A stretch of DNA of 64,000 nucleotides, taken from the NCBI GenBank assembly GCA_964343195.1, contig CAYFIR010000001.1, positions 62,001 to 126,000 of the forward strand. Reading direction: 5' to 3'. Position 1 is the first letter of the stretch; the number at the start of each line of letters is the position of its first letter. The notes beneath the pieces were generated by a model. It saw only the letters and a list, made by a program, of their open reading frames with translations, was not told the origin of the DNA and ran no database searches. This DNA comes from CAYVAP01 sp964343195 (GTDB lineage Bacteria; Bacteroidota; Bacteroidia; J057). Below, piece by piece: positions 49,629 through 59,630 of this stretch. The translations under genes were made by a program, and so were the position numbers.

Positions 49629-50891
49629 TTACAAGTATCTTTGAAAGATCTGCCGCATGGCCGGAAACTGCATCAATCTCATGCTGAGATTGATCAAAGT
49701 CGGATAGGTGGCTGCCAGTTCCTGAACCCATGACTTGTGTCTCAGACCAGAACCGAGGCCACGCCATAACTGGGCATCGTATTTTTTCATTTCTTCCGCA
49801 TCAAAGGCATCCCTCTCAAAGCAAATCATGGCCTGTTTTGCAGCGAGATTACCACTGAGTGCAGCGTAGTTAAACCCCTTCATGCTAAAAGGATCAACGA
49901 GTTGAGCAGCATCTCCAGCCAGTAAGAGTCTGCTGGTAGAAATGGGAACCTGCTGTGAGCCAAATGGAAGTTGATAGGTTTGTGGAGCCCGGCTCACTTT
50001 TGCATTTTCAAATCTCTCCTTCAACTCAGGATCATCCTGTATAAATTCCTGCATTTTCTGGTACAGGTCCCCTCCCTGTTTTTGCAGACTTCGGGAGTTC
50101 ATCCCAAATCCGGAATTTACTTCTCCATTTGGGAGTGGAAACAGCCAAAAGTAGCCTGGGACAAAATCCTTTTTGACAAAGATTTCGGTTCTGTCCATGA
50201 CCATACCTGCTACCCCATTGAAATGAATCCGGATGGCTTCTCCCACATGTCGATTCTCTAGGGGGGATTCCTGACGCAGCAATTGGGACATGAAAGAATG
50301 TGAACCATCACATCCTATGACCATTTTTGCATGAAAGGTATGGTCCTGGGTAACCAGTTTGATATGACTGTCAAACAGAGATGCTTCCTGGACTGACTGC
50401 TCAGTCAGAATTTCCACATTGGTGCGTGATGCAATCAAATCACAGAGTACCTGATCGTACTGAGTTCTGGTACAGGTATATGCCTGAATTTCATTTTCCA
50501 GTTCCCAGGGGTCAGAATAATCGGTTGATAGTCGGATTCTTTGGGATCGATAATGTACAGGAAGCTTTCCAAATGCCTCTGACATCTGGTCACCAATTTT
50601 ATCCAACATATCTATCGCTTCCCGTGGAATGGCATTGCCGTAGATGCCTGTTTTGGGAAGTGATCCCCTTTCAAGAAGGAGTACTTTTAGGTCGGTATCC
50701 TGGAAGGTAAGAGCTGCAGTAAGACCAGACGGGCCAGCGCCCACAATGATCACATCATAATGCAAGGGAACAAACTCCATTCGTGGGGAATATTTATAGA
50801 GTCGGAGATTAGCATGGTCGAATTGGTTTCCCTGGTGGTGCGATTTCGGTTCCTGAAATAAATTACCAAAAAACCTTTTGACCTTCATCAA
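49629..50891 (-). CDS. FAD-dependent oxidoreductase, geranylgeranyl reductase family
   Basis: 420 aa. The Rossmann motif YDVIIVGAGPSGLTAALTF begins at residue about 44; MEFVPLHYDV suggests an alternative start at 50,780. GDAAQLVDPFSMKGFNYAALSG is the FAD motif of the family. Members reduce isoprenoid chains of lipids or quinones. The substrate is unknown; menaquinone or membrane lipids are likely. Confidence 0.85.
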   Translation of the reverse strand: MMKVKRFFGNLFQEPKSHHQGNQFDHANLRLYKYSPRMEFVPLHYDVIIVGAGPSGLTAALTFQDTDLKVLLLERGSLPKTGIYGNAIPREAIDMLDKIGDQMSEAFGKLPVHYRSQRIRLSTDYSDPWELENEIQAYTCTRTQYDQVLCDLIASRTNVEILTEQSVQEASLFDSHIKLVTQDHTFHAKMVIGCDGSHSFMSQLLRQESPLENRHVGEAIRIHFNGVAGMVMDRTEIFVKKDFVPGYFWLFPLPNGEVNSGFGMNSRSLQKQGGDLYQKMQEFIQDDPELKERFENAKVSRAPQTYQLPFGSQQVPISTSRLLLAGDAAQLVDPFSMKGFNYAALSGNLAAKQAMICFERDAFDAEEMKKYDAQLWRGLGSGLRHKSWVQELAATYPTLINLSMRLMQFPAMRQIFQRYL

Positions 50892-50929
50892 ATATCAAGC
50901 CTGGACGGTCATGATTGCTGCGTAATCGG

Positions 50930-50968
50930 GAAAAAAAATAAAGGGGGCACCTAAAAAAGGTACCCCCT
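50930..50968 (-). terminator. Terminator of the sucB gene
   Basis: Stem GGGGGCACC/GGTACCCCC around an A run (50,943-50,967), followed on the minus strand by a long T-rich stretch. About 25 bases past the sucB stop. Confidence 0.85.
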
Positions 50969-50993
50969 ATCGAGAAAATAATGTGTAATCAGA

Positions 50994-52256
50994 TTAAACT
51001 TCCAGCAGCATACGGGAAGGATCTTCCAGTCTTTCCTTGATTCTGTACAGGAATGATACAGCTTCTTTTCCATCGATTATGCGGTGATCATAAGAGAGCG
51101 CCACATACATGACGGGACGAATGACCACTTCTCCATTGACTGCTACAGGACGCTGGACGATGTTGTGCATCCCGAGGATCGCAGACTGCGGAGGGTTGAT
51201 GATGGGAGTGGAAAGCATAGACCCGAATACTCCCCCGTTGGTAATGGTGAAAGTACCACCCGTCATATCATCAATGGTGATCTGGTTGTTCCGGGCCTTC
51301 AGGGCATAGTGCAGAACAGATTGCTCCAGCTGGGCGAGATTCATCAGATGTGCATCCCGGATAACGGGCACTACCAGACCTCGGTCGCTGGAAACCGCGA
51401 TGCCGATGTCACAATAGTCATGGTATATGATTTCCTTGCCGTCAATTTGAGCATTGACGCCGGGGAATTCCATCAGGGCCATTGTCACAGCTTTGGTGAA
51501 AAAGGACATGAACCCAAGTCCTACCCCGTGGGTCTCCTTGAATTTTTCCTTGTATTGCTTTCGCATTTCCATAACTGCCTTGAGGTCCACCTCATTAAAA
51601 GTGGTGAGCATGGCAGTTTCGTTTTTCACAGAAACCAGGCGGTCAGCGATTTTGCGGCGCAGGCTGCTCATCTTCTCACGGCTCTGGGTCCGCTCGCCAC
51701 CACCCCCGACAGTCGGAAGCCCCGGAATAGGACGTTCTTCCTTTTTCTCCGTCTTGGGCTCAGCTTTGGGAGCGGGCTTGGATTCCGTCTTGGGCTTATT
51801 GACGTAATTGACCACGTCAGTTTTGGTTACCCGGCCTCCGCGACCTGATCCTTCTACTGCACCTTCGGGTACTCCCTGCTCCTTCATCATTTTTTCAGCA
51901 GAAACAGAAGGATGTCCTTTTGCATGGCTGTCGCCATTTTGAGGGGGTGTTTCTGGAGTGGCAGATTGGGAATCTTCTGAAGACGAGGAGGTATCGTCAG
52001 ATTTGGAAGTGCTGCCAGCTGCCTCGGTATCAATTTTGGCGATTACCTGGCCTACTTCAACCGTGTCACCTTCTTCAGCAAGGATTTCAATTACACCAGC
52101 AGATTCGGCATTAACGGTAAGGGTCGCCTTGTCCGAGTTTATCTCTGCCAGTTCGTCGTCCATTTCAACCGTGGCACCGCTCTCGACGAGCCAGGCCTCT
52201 ATTTCCACTTCTGTGATGGATTCACCAGGACTGGGTACTTTGATTTCTACTATCAT
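50994..52256 (-). CDS. sucB: 2-oxoglutarate dehydrogenase E2 (dihydrolipoyl succinyltransferase)
   Basis: 420 aa. Lipoyl domain (1-78, lipoylated Lys in SDKATLTVN), a Ser/Glu/Pro-rich linker, peripheral-subunit-binding domain (about 115-150, HPSVSAEKMMKEQG) and acyltransferase domain with the terminal YDHRIIDGKEAV motif. It transfers succinyl groups in the TCA cycle complex. The E1 gene is not in view. Branched-chain E2 is less likely by length and motifs. Confidence 0.9.
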   Translation of the reverse strand: MIVEIKVPSPGESITEVEIEAWLVESGATVEMDDELAEINSDKATLTVNAESAGVIEILAEEGDTVEVGQVIAKIDTEAAGSTSKSDDTSSSSEDSQSATPETPPQNGDSHAKGHPSVSAEKMMKEQGVPEGAVEGSGRGGRVTKTDVVNYVNKPKTESKPAPKAEPKTEKKEERPIPGLPTVGGGGERTQSREKMSSLRRKIADRLVSVKNETAMLTTFNEVDLKAVMEMRKQYKEKFKETHGVGLGFMSFFTKAVTMALMEFPGVNAQIDGKEIIYHDYCDIGIAVSSDRGLVVPVIRDAHLMNLAQLEQSVLHYALKARNNQITIDDMTGGTFTITNGGVFGSMLSTPIINPPQSAILGMHNIVQRPVAVNGEVVIRPVMYVALSYDHRIIDGKEAVSFLYRIKERLEDPSRMLLEV

Positions 52257-52311
52257 GGGGCTAGCGTTTTTGTCAGGATTTGTTGCTTAGCACTTCAATT
52301 GGTTGGATAAG

Positions 52312-52319
52312 CAAAGTTA
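52312..52319 (-). promoter_or_regulatory. Promoter -7 box of sucB
   Basis: TAACTTTG on the minus strand, a match to TAnnTTTG, about 56 bases upstream of the ATG. Confidence 0.5.
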
Positions 52320-52358
52320 AGAGAAAAAAGCTCATATTTTATCGACACTTCTATATAT

Positions 52359-52853
52359 CTATTTTTTTACCATCGATCCAAGCATGGCGGCAAAAACAGC
52401 ACCGGAAAGATCTATGGCTACGTCCAGTATATGAGGTCCACGTCCTGGTACAAAAGCCTGGTGAAATTCATCAGAGATGGCATAAAGCAGACACCAGGCA
52501 ACGGCCAGTCCGGGAAATCTCTTTCCAGAATCATGCCTTACGAGATATTTCCATTCCAGCCGCATCGACCAGATCGAAAGGATGAAGTAAATGGTAAAAT
52601 GAGCCAGCTTTCGGATAAAAAGAACCACATTCATGGCCTCCAGCTCTTCGTAGGTATACCCCAGCCATTGGAAAACAATGGTAAACCATCCACTCATTTC
52701 CATGGATTCATCTTTGGGCCGATCCGAAAGGAAAAAGATCAGGCCCATCCAAAAGATCCATGGGAACCAGTAAATAAAGAAGGTGCGCCAATGAGCAGAA
52801 CTAGAACTGGCCAATGAGGTAGGTTGTTTTGAAGTACTGGTCTGGAGATGCAA
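52359..52853 (-). CDS. VanZ-family membrane protein
   Basis: 164 aa from a TTG; no ATG lies earlier than residue 35, so the start is uncertain. Hydrophobic helices at about 25-45, 75-95, 110-130 and 145-160, and the VanZ signature SDEFHQAFVPGRGPHILDVAID. VanZ-like proteins are linked to teicoplanin tolerance in some bacteria; the role here is unknown. Confidence 0.8.
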   Translation of the reverse strand: MHLQTSTSKQPTSLASSSSAHWRTFFIYWFPWIFWMGLIFFLSDRPKDESMEMSGWFTIVFQWLGYTYEELEAMNVVLFIRKLAHFTIYFILSIWSMRLEWKYLVRHDSGKRFPGLAVAWCLLYAISDEFHQAFVPGRGPHILDVAIDLSGAVFAAMLGSMVKK

Positions 52854-52900
52854 TTAAGGGAATATGGGTGGCTTATTTCCATGCAAAACCTAACGATCCC

Positions 52901-53842
52901 TTAGCTATTCTTTTGGGGATCGTTCTCATTGGAATATCCCACACCTGCCTTTGCCTCGATAAAAATCCTACGTACGATCGGGTGAATCGCCCTGATCTGA
53001 CCCTCGATGCCTGCAATGGCTTTTTCGATGTCATCGGCAGTTAACTCATCCCGAAATTCGACGTCCAGCGCAACCAATACCTGATCTGGGCCATAATGCT
53101 GGGTAACCAGGGTATTTAGACCAATTACCGCGTCATCGGCTTCTACTATTTGTCGAATGCTCTTTCTAACCTCGGGATCCGCAGACTCTCCGACCAAAAG
53201 GGCTTTACTTTCTGAAGCCATGATAACAGCGATAACCGTCAGCAGCAGGCCGATGATGATGGAGGCACCACCATCAAAATATGGATTTTGTAAGGTGTGC
53301 CCAAGGTAGACACCTGCAAGTGCGACAAGAAGGCCGACCAAAGCAGCAGCATCTTCCAGGATCACTGCGAATGAACTGGGATCTTTACTCATGCGAATGG
53401 CACGCCAGAAACTTTTTCCGCCCCGGGTTTTGTTGAAACTGCGGACTGCAAAAAACATCGCGCCTCCCTCGAAAATAATCGCGAGACCCAGCACGATATA
53501 GTTCAATGTAGGATCCCCCATTTCGGTAGGATGCTTTAGGTGCTCAATGCCTTCGTAAAAGGACATGCCCCCGCCAATGGCAAAAATCAGAACTGCCACT
53601 ACCAGGGACCAGAAATATAGTTCCTTTCCGTGCCCCATGGGGTGGTCGGGGTCGGCGGTTTTTTTGCCCTGTCGGATTCCATATAACAGCAGTGCTCCAT
53701 TGCCGGTGTCAACCAGGGAGTGTATTCCCTCTGACAGCATGGCAGAACTGCCGCTGATTCCAGCTGCAATAAATTTGGAGATTGCGATGGCAAAGTTTGC
53801 TGCCATTGCAGCATAGATGGGTCCTTTGGATGAGCCAGCCAT
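52901..53842 (-). CDS. Cation diffusion facilitator (CDF) transporter
   Basis: 313 aa. Six membrane helices and the HxxxD motifs of the family (ADPDHPMGHGKE, SLVDTGNGALLL), and a cytoplasmic C-terminal ferredoxin-like domain. Exports divalent metal ions such as zinc, or iron/manganese; the metal is not predictable from sequence. Promoter box TAGCTTTG at 53,873. Confidence 0.9.
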   Translation of the reverse strand: MAGSSKGPIYAAMAANFAIAISKFIAAGISGSSAMLSEGIHSLVDTGNGALLLYGIRQGKKTADPDHPMGHGKELYFWSLVVAVLIFAIGGGMSFYEGIEHLKHPTEMGDPTLNYIVLGLAIIFEGGAMFFAVRSFNKTRGGKSFWRAIRMSKDPSSFAVILEDAAALVGLLVALAGVYLGHTLQNPYFDGGASIIIGLLLTVIAVIMASESKALLVGESADPEVRKSIRQIVEADDAVIGLNTLVTQHYGPDQVLVALDVEFRDELTADDIEKAIAGIEGQIRAIHPIVRRIFIEAKAGVGYSNENDPQKNS

Positions 53843-53872
53843 GAGATATTGGAGGTGTTATGGGATGTGTTT

Positions 53873-53880
53873 CAAAGCTA
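53873..53880 (-). promoter_or_regulatory. Promoter -7 box of the CDF gene
   Basis: TAGCTTTG on the minus strand, 31 bases upstream of the CDF ATG. Confidence 0.5.
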
Positions 53881-54016
53881 AGTAGGGGGTAGGTGAGTTG
53901 CAAATGGGAAGGCTTTAGACTAAAATCGCAGGCTGTCTTTTTCCTTAGGATTCAATACAAATCAGCGTCCAAATAACAAATTTGCAATTCGCAAATCGCG
54001 ATCAATTATAAGCTTC

Positions 54017-55021
54017 ATGCAAAAAAACATCCCTACTACCATGCAGGCGGTCCTGTTGCCTGCTCCAAAGGCTGAATTGATCACTGGTGAGGTTCCCGTT
54101 CCCCAACCGGGGCCGGGGCAGGTGCTAATCAGGATGGCTGCGTCTCCGATCAACCCTTCGGATCTGTCTTTCCTAAGAGGCAACTATGGGGTGAAAAAGG
54201 AATTTCCCGTGGTGCCTGGTTTTGAGGGGAGTGGGGTGGTAGTAGCGGCCGGTTCTGGTCTTTTGCCTCGTCTATGGCTGGGGAAGCGGGTGGCCTGTGC
54301 ATCTGACAATCGGCTGAATGGTACCTGGGCAGAGTACATGGTGACTTCGGCACAGCGGTGCGTCCCCCTCATGGGGTCGGTTTCCGATGAGCAGGGTTCC
54401 ATGCTCCTGGCCAATCCTCTCACGGCACTGGCATTTTTTGACCGCATTAAAAAAGAAGCTATCAAGGGAGTCGTGGTCAATGCAGCGGCTAGTGCACTGG
54501 GGCGCATGATCATCCGGATGGGGCAAAAGCAGGGAATAGCTGTTGTGGCGGTGGTCCGAAAGGAGCAACAGATCGGGGAGCTCTCCAAGATGGGGGCAAC
54601 CGTTTGCCTGAACAGCGAGGCCCCGGATTTTGCGGAGCAACTAAAAACGCATACCCATCAACATCAGGCGACTTTGTTTTTGGATGCCGTGGCAGGGCCG
54701 GTTTCACAGACGATTTTACAGGCCATGCCAAAAGGGAGTTGGGCGTGGGTGTATGGGAGTTTGTCCCTGTCAGATACACCGATTTCTTCTGGTACCCTGA
54801 TTTTTGAGCAAAAAGTTATCAGGGGATTCTGGCTTTCACAGGTGCTGGCAGAAAAATCATTCTGGAAGGCGTTCATGGATACACGACGGGTGCAGCGGCT
54901 ACTGGAAGGAACCCTGGATACTCATATTCAGGGGAGGTATGGCTTTGATGATCCGAATACAGCAGTAGCCCAATACAAGGAAAATATGAGTGGGGGGAAA
55001 GTGCTTTTTATCCCGGATTGA
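54017..55021 (+). CDS. Zinc-less quinone reductase / alcohol dehydrogenase (MDR superfamily)
   Basis: 334 aa. N-terminal GroES-like domain (QPGPGQVLIRMAASPINPSDL) and NAD(P)-binding Rossmann domain (VVNAAASALGRMIIRMGQ). The zinc-binding Cys/His residues of classical ADHs are not seen, so a quinone oxidoreductase or enoyl reductase type is likely. Stand-alone rightward gene. Confidence 0.85.
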   Translation: MQKNIPTTMQAVLLPAPKAELITGEVPVPQPGPGQVLIRMAASPINPSDLSFLRGNYGVKKEFPVVPGFEGSGVVVAAGSGLLPRLWLGKRVACASDNRLNGTWAEYMVTSAQRCVPLMGSVSDEQGSMLLANPLTALAFFDRIKKEAIKGVVVNAAASALGRMIIRMGQKQGIAVVAVVRKEQQIGELSKMGATVCLNSEAPDFAEQLKTHTHQHQATLFLDAVAGPVSQTILQAMPKGSWAWVYGSLSLSDTPISSGTLIFEQKVIRGFWLSQVLAEKSFWKAFMDTRRVQRLLEGTLDTHIQGRYGFDDPNTAVAQYKENMSGGKVLFIPD

Positions 55022-55179
55022 CTTTTTGCATCTGTTGAGGCGCGAAATATCATGGCATTATATGCCAAAGGTGGTGGAAAAATGAAGGGAATAAATCGAC
55101 TTTAACTTTCGAAAGGAATAAGTGATCGACTTGACGGCGAGCATGAATCTCCTAAAGTTTTACCCTAAAAGATCTACCC

Positions 55180-55611
55180 ATGAAACGGATCATCAGTCTC
55201 ATCATCGCCTTAGCTTTTGTCGTTGCTTCGCTTACTGCACAGACCACTACTCAAACCAGCGAAGAAGATTACCGGACCCAAACCGGGACCATGTTAGTGA
55301 GTGCTGACCAGCACGACTTCCAGATTCAAATGGATTACAAGTTGCATCCTCAACCTGCGATTAGCTATCTGGGCATTCAACTATCGACCGAGAGCCCCAT
55401 CCTTCCCACCGTTTATTTGGCTTCGACTGATGGAGAAGAGTTGCCATTCAAGGTGACTGCCGATGCTTCAGATACCAATCACATTCTCCGCATGAATGTT
55501 AAGGATCTGCCTGAGGGGATGTATTTCCTCATCGTATCAGTACCTGGTGTAGGTGAAACCGAAGGGATGCCTATCATCAAGCTGGATGCTTTGCCAGTGC
55601 TGATGCAATAG
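55180..55611 (+). CDS. Secreted protein with CTD-like fold
   Basis: 143 aa with a signal peptide (cut after SLTAQ). The C-terminal part (DLPEGMYFLIVSVPGVGETEGMPIIKL) resembles the type IX sorting domain, LxLPxGxYFLxV, but the domain covers most of the short mature protein. Function unknown; a secreted or surface protein is likely. Near-consensus TAACTTTC promoter box at 55,113. Confidence 0.65.
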   Translation: MKRIISLIIALAFVVASLTAQTTTQTSEEDYRTQTGTMLVSADQHDFQIQMDYKLHPQPAISYLGIQLSTESPILPTVYLASTDGEELPFKVTADASDTNHILRMNVKDLPEGMYFLIVSVPGVGETEGMPIIKLDALPVLMQ

Positions 55612-55641
55612 ACGGGAAAGTTTGACGCGTAAAGGCAGTGT

Positions 55642-55680
55642 ATTGGGCACATTCCGATTGGGAGTGTGCCCAATCTTTTT
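55642..55680 (+). terminator. Terminator of the secreted-protein gene
   Basis: Perfect 10-base stem ATTGGGCACA/TGTGCCCAAT with a 13-base loop, followed by T residues. About 30 bases past the stop. Confidence 0.9.
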
Positions 55681-55697
55681 GTGCTCCCCCGCTCGAC

Positions 55698-55827
55698 CTA
55701 GTGGAATGAGTTCAAAGTCGATAGTTTCCCGTTCTGCGGGATTTCGCTGTGCTTAACGCGGTTGAAAGTGCTGCTGGTCAATCGCTTATCTCATTTAAAT
55801 TGGGCTATTACTTAGTTCTGAAAGCAC
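55698..55827. repeat. Dispersed intergenic repeat, copy C (longest)
   Basis: 130 bases. Begins CTAGTGGAATGAGTTCAAAG, carries both the segment shared with B and the segment shared with A, and ends TTAGTTCTGAAAGCAC. Appears the most complete copy; the other three lack parts of it. Confidence 0.8.
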
Positions 55828-55893
55828 TAATTATGCTGTCTTTATTCTACCGCCCACATCCATATCCGGATTTATGCTTGATCCCATTCCATC

Positions 55894-57249
55894 CTAGAAA
55901 GTCAACCAGAATGTGGTCCCTTCCTCAGCCGCCGTGTAAAAGTTGATGCTGCCGCGATGTAGCCTCATGATCTGCCGCGAGAGGCTCAGCCCGATACCGG
56001 AGCCTTTCTTCTTGGTAGTGAAAAATGGAATGAAAATTTTGTCCACGTATTCTGAGTCGATACCAGGTCCGTTGTCTTTCACCATCAGGACAGGTCGGGC
56101 ATCGTTGTTGAGATAGGTGTGCACTTCAATGGCGGGTTTTTCACATTCAGCCAATACTTCGATGGCATTTTTGACCAGGTTGATCAGTACCTGCTCTATC
56201 AGTTCTGCATCGGCTTTGAGCAGGATGGGTTTCTCGGGTACTTCAAATTTGAAGACAATGCCCCTCTTGTCAAGTTCCGGTTTGAGCAGTGAATGAACCC
56301 GCATGACCATCTCAGCGGTGGAAACATCCTCAAACTTGGGCTTCTTGATTTTGGTGAGGTTGCGGTAGGCGTGCACAAAGTGCAGCAGTCCTTTGCTCCT
56401 GCTCTCAATGGTGCTTACACTATGCAGAATATCCTCCGTATCCTCGGAGTCCAGATCACACAGGTCTTTTGGCGCTCCTTTTTCATCAGCCATCAGCCCA
56501 TAGATTACTTTGGTCAGGGAAATGATGGGGGTGACTGAGTTCATGATCTCATGGGTCAGCACCCGTATCAGTTTTTGCCAGGTGTCGACCTCAGTTTCGT
56601 CCAATTCAGTCCGAATATCCTGTAGCGATACCAGTTTGTAGCGGGTATGTTGAAGCTTGAATTCCTTGGCCTGAATGGCAATGCTGCGGAGTTCATCATT
56701 GATAGGAGCCTTGACCAGCATTCGCTCCCCAGTCTGGATGTTTTCTACTGCCGACATCAAATCCTCGTTTACACGCTCCAGGATTTTGATATTGCTCATA
56801 TAGGGTCGGTCGAGCAGCTGTTGTGCAGCCTCGTTCATCAGTTCGATGGTGCCATCGGTTTTAAAGCAAATCAGGGCTACCCCGACATGTTCAATTACAT
56901 TCTGCAGGTATTGGTAATGAGATTCTTTTTCGGCTCTTAGTTCCTGATAGCTTTCTATAATCTGGTTAAAGGCCCCCTTCAATGAAGAAAATGATTTACC
57001 TCGCTGCTCAACAGTAAAGGTGTGGGTAAAGTCCTTATGCTTTACCGCCAGCAGAAATGATCTGAGGTCCCGATTGGTTTTTTCCACATAATAGATCAGC
57101 TCGATGATCATCCCAGTCAGGCCGATCACAAAAAAGAGCTTGGTCATGGGCCAGTTTTCCTGTGCCCACACATGCCGCAATCCGAAAATGGTCGCTGTGA
57201 GGAGCAGTACCCTGATCACCACATTGAGCCGAAAGTTTTTTATGATCAT
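55894..57249 (-). CDS. Sensor histidine kinase (NtrY-like)
   Basis: 451 aa from the ATG at 57,249; frames from 57,312 or a TTG at 57,375 are longer. Two membrane helices near the N-terminus, a PAS-like region (about 140-250), HisKA with LTHEIMNSVTPI (phospho-His) and HATPase with NLVKNAIEVL, DNGPGID and GSGIGLSLSRQ. Probably the partner of an NtrC-type regulator, and the regulator at 22 kb is the only one in view. Pairing is inferred. Confidence 0.9.
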   Translation of the reverse strand: MIIKNFRLNVVIRVLLLTATIFGLRHVWAQENWPMTKLFFVIGLTGMIIELIYYVEKTNRDLRSFLLAVKHKDFTHTFTVEQRGKSFSSLKGAFNQIIESYQELRAEKESHYQYLQNVIEHVGVALICFKTDGTIELMNEAAQQLLDRPYMSNIKILERVNEDLMSAVENIQTGERMLVKAPINDELRSIAIQAKEFKLQHTRYKLVSLQDIRTELDETEVDTWQKLIRVLTHEIMNSVTPIISLTKVIYGLMADEKGAPKDLCDLDSEDTEDILHSVSTIESRSKGLLHFVHAYRNLTKIKKPKFEDVSTAEMVMRVHSLLKPELDKRGIVFKFEVPEKPILLKADAELIEQVLINLVKNAIEVLAECEKPAIEVHTYLNNDARPVLMVKDNGPGIDSEYVDKIFIPFFTTKKKGSGIGLSLSRQIMRLHRGSINFYTAAEEGTTFWLTF

Positions 57250-57433
57250 AGACAGAGGGAAGGAATAGTGAAGAATGTGAGAAAAGTAAACGGGTAGGGG
57301 AAATGGGTTCATAAGGGTGGGATGGTCACACCCTGCCCGTGATAACCTGTTATAGGCTCCTGCCCAAAGTGGCAATTATGTAGGAAAAGCAAAAAGGTCA
57401 AACCGATTCACTGAGCGAAGGTTGCGAATTACC

Positions 57434-59332
57434 CTATTCTTCCCCTTCCAGGATGGCCATCAGCTCGAGCCAGCGGTCAGATTTGGTTTCCAGTTCGGAT
57501 TTCGCATCCTCCAATTCCTTTGAAAATGTCGCCAGTGCTTCAAAGTCTGCACCAGATGACGCCATTTTTTCTTCCAGATCGGCAATAATGGTTTCCAACT
57601 CCTCGATTCTGGGTTCCAATCCTTCGAATTCGCGTTTGTCGTTATAACTAAGTTTGCCTTTTCGGGCTCCAGTTGGAGTATCGGGAGTGGAAGTTTCTGA
57701 CTTTTGGGGTGCTGGTTTTTCTTTTTCTACCTCCTGCTCCTGCTGGTCCAGCCAGGTCCGGTACTGCGAATAGCTACCCGGATAGTCTCGGATTTTACCT
57801 TCGCCCTCAAAAACGAACAAATGATCGATCAGTCGATCCATGAAAAAACGGTCGTGTGTCACTACCAGCAGGCTGCCTTCAAAGCTGTACAGAAATTCCT
57901 CCAGTCGTCGCAAAGTGACCAGGTCGAGGTCGTTGGTCGGCTCATCAAGAATCAAAAAATTGGGATTGGTCATCAGCACCCGGAGCAGGTGTAGACGACG
58001 CTTTTCCCCTCCAGAAAGGGTCTCCACGAGGTTGTAGTGCATGCTACGCGGAAACAGGAAATGCTCCAGCAATTGAGCTGCTGATACCGTTTGACTTTTG
58101 CTCAGTTCTACTTCCTCCGCAGCTTCGGTGACGGCCTCTATGACCCGCTGATTGTCCTTGAACTTAAATCCCGATTGGCGGTAGTGGCCGTAAACGATGG
58201 TTTCCCCGGTGCGAATCTTGCCAGAGTCAGCGGGCTCCTCCCCCGTGATCATGCGTAGGAGAGTAGTTTTACCTGCTCCATTGGGACCGACGATCCCCAC
58301 CCGATCTCGTCGGGAAAAGGTGTAGGAGAAGTTGTCGATGAGTACTTTCTCATCGTATGCCTTACGGAGGTTTTTGATTTCCAGGGTTTTGCCTCCGATT
58401 CGCCTGCCCTTGACCTGGAGCGATACTTCATTGGCTTCGAGCCGATAACTGGCTTTGTCTTTAAGGTCCCCAGCCGCCTGTATCCGGGATTTACTTTTGG
58501 TGCCACGTGCCTTGGGAGATCGGCGCAGCCATTCCAGCTCGGTTTTGTAAAGGCTTTTGGCCCGCTCCGTTTCGGATAGTTTTGCCTGTTCGCGCTCCTC
58601 CTTTTTGGCGAGAAAGTAGGCATAGTTTCCCTGGTAGCGGTAAATTTTGCCATCGGTCAGCTCAAAAATCTCATTGGTGATGCTGTCGAGAAAGTATCGG
58701 TCGTGGGTCACCAGCAGCAGACTTTGCTTGGCGGTAGAAAGGTAGTTTTCCAGCCACTCGATGCTGGCCAGGTCCAGGTGGTTGGTCGGCTCATCCATGA
58801 TGATGAGATCGGGCTCCTCGATCAGCGCCTGCGCCAGCGCTACCCGCTTGCGTTGACCTCCTGAAAGCTGGCTAATCTGTCGATCCAGAAAATTTACATC
58901 CAGTTTGCTCAGGATTTGATTGATTTTCACTTCGTATTCCCACGCATTTTCCGCATCAATCTGGCTCATGACTTCATCCAGTCTTGACTGGAGATCTGGA
59001 TTGGTAGCTACCTGATGGGTCAGGGACTCATACTGTCTGATCAGTTCCAGCGCTGGAAGGTCTCCATCGAATACCACATCCCGAACGGTACGCTCGGGAG
59101 GCAGGATGGGCTCCTGCGGGAGAAATGCCACCCGGATGCCTTTGCGGTAAGTGACCTGTCCAGAGTCGGGGGTATCAAGTCCCGCCAGAATTTTGAGCAG
59201 GCTGGATTTCCCTGAGCCATTGACCCCGATGAGGGCAACTTTCTGGCCCTGGTCGAGGCCGAAACTGAGATCCTCAAACAGGGTCTTGACACCGTAGGAT
59301 TTTGAAATATGCTCGACCGAAAGGTAGTTCAT
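57434..59332 (-). CDS. ABC-F family ATPase (Uup/translation factor type)
   Basis: 632 aa. Two ABC domains (Walker A GVNGSGKSS and GPNGAGKTT; signatures LSGGQRKR and LSGGEKRR) joined by the Lys/Arg-rich linker of ABC-F proteins, and a C-terminal coiled coil (about 545-625). No membrane segment, so it works on ribosomes or DNA, not transport. Closest in layout to Uup (C-terminal coiled coil). Full length. Confidence 0.9.
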   Translation of the reverse strand: MNYLSVEHISKSYGVKTLFEDLSFGLDQGQKVALIGVNGSGKSSLLKILAGLDTPDSGQVTYRKGIRVAFLPQEPILPPERTVRDVVFDGDLPALELIRQYESLTHQVATNPDLQSRLDEVMSQIDAENAWEYEVKINQILSKLDVNFLDRQISQLSGGQRKRVALAQALIEEPDLIIMDEPTNHLDLASIEWLENYLSTAKQSLLLVTHDRYFLDSITNEIFELTDGKIYRYQGNYAYFLAKKEEREQAKLSETERAKSLYKTELEWLRRSPKARGTKSKSRIQAAGDLKDKASYRLEANEVSLQVKGRRIGGKTLEIKNLRKAYDEKVLIDNFSYTFSRRDRVGIVGPNGAGKTTLLRMITGEEPADSGKIRTGETIVYGHYRQSGFKFKDNQRVIEAVTEAAEEVELSKSQTVSAAQLLEHFLFPRSMHYNLVETLSGGEKRRLHLLRVLMTNPNFLILDEPTNDLDLVTLRRLEEFLYSFEGSLLVVTHDRFFMDRLIDHLFVFEGEGKIRDYPGSYSQYRTWLDQQEQEVEKEKPAPQKSETSTPDTPTGARKGKLSYNDKREFEGLEPRIEELETIIADLEEKMASSGADFEALATFSKELEDAKSELETKSDRWLELMAILEGEE

Positions 59333-59630
59333 AGGTTCTGGCGATCTGAAAGGAACGCTAAGTTACACTTTTAGTGACATAAGGATGGGGGTATTCATTC
59401 GGATTGATGCGTACCTCCTGACTACTTCTCACCCAATTGAATAAAAGGAGGAAATCCCAGGCAAATAATTCCCGGTCGGGATTGCTGGCTAATTAGGTCA
59501 TCCCCTTATTTCATGGTCTGAAAATCTTTCTGGATACCAGGCAAGAATTTGCGCCAAAGGAATGAACTTTTGGCTTTCGAAAAGCGTACTTTAAGAACCA
59601 ATTAGTCCTGTTTTCAAATACTATTAACCT

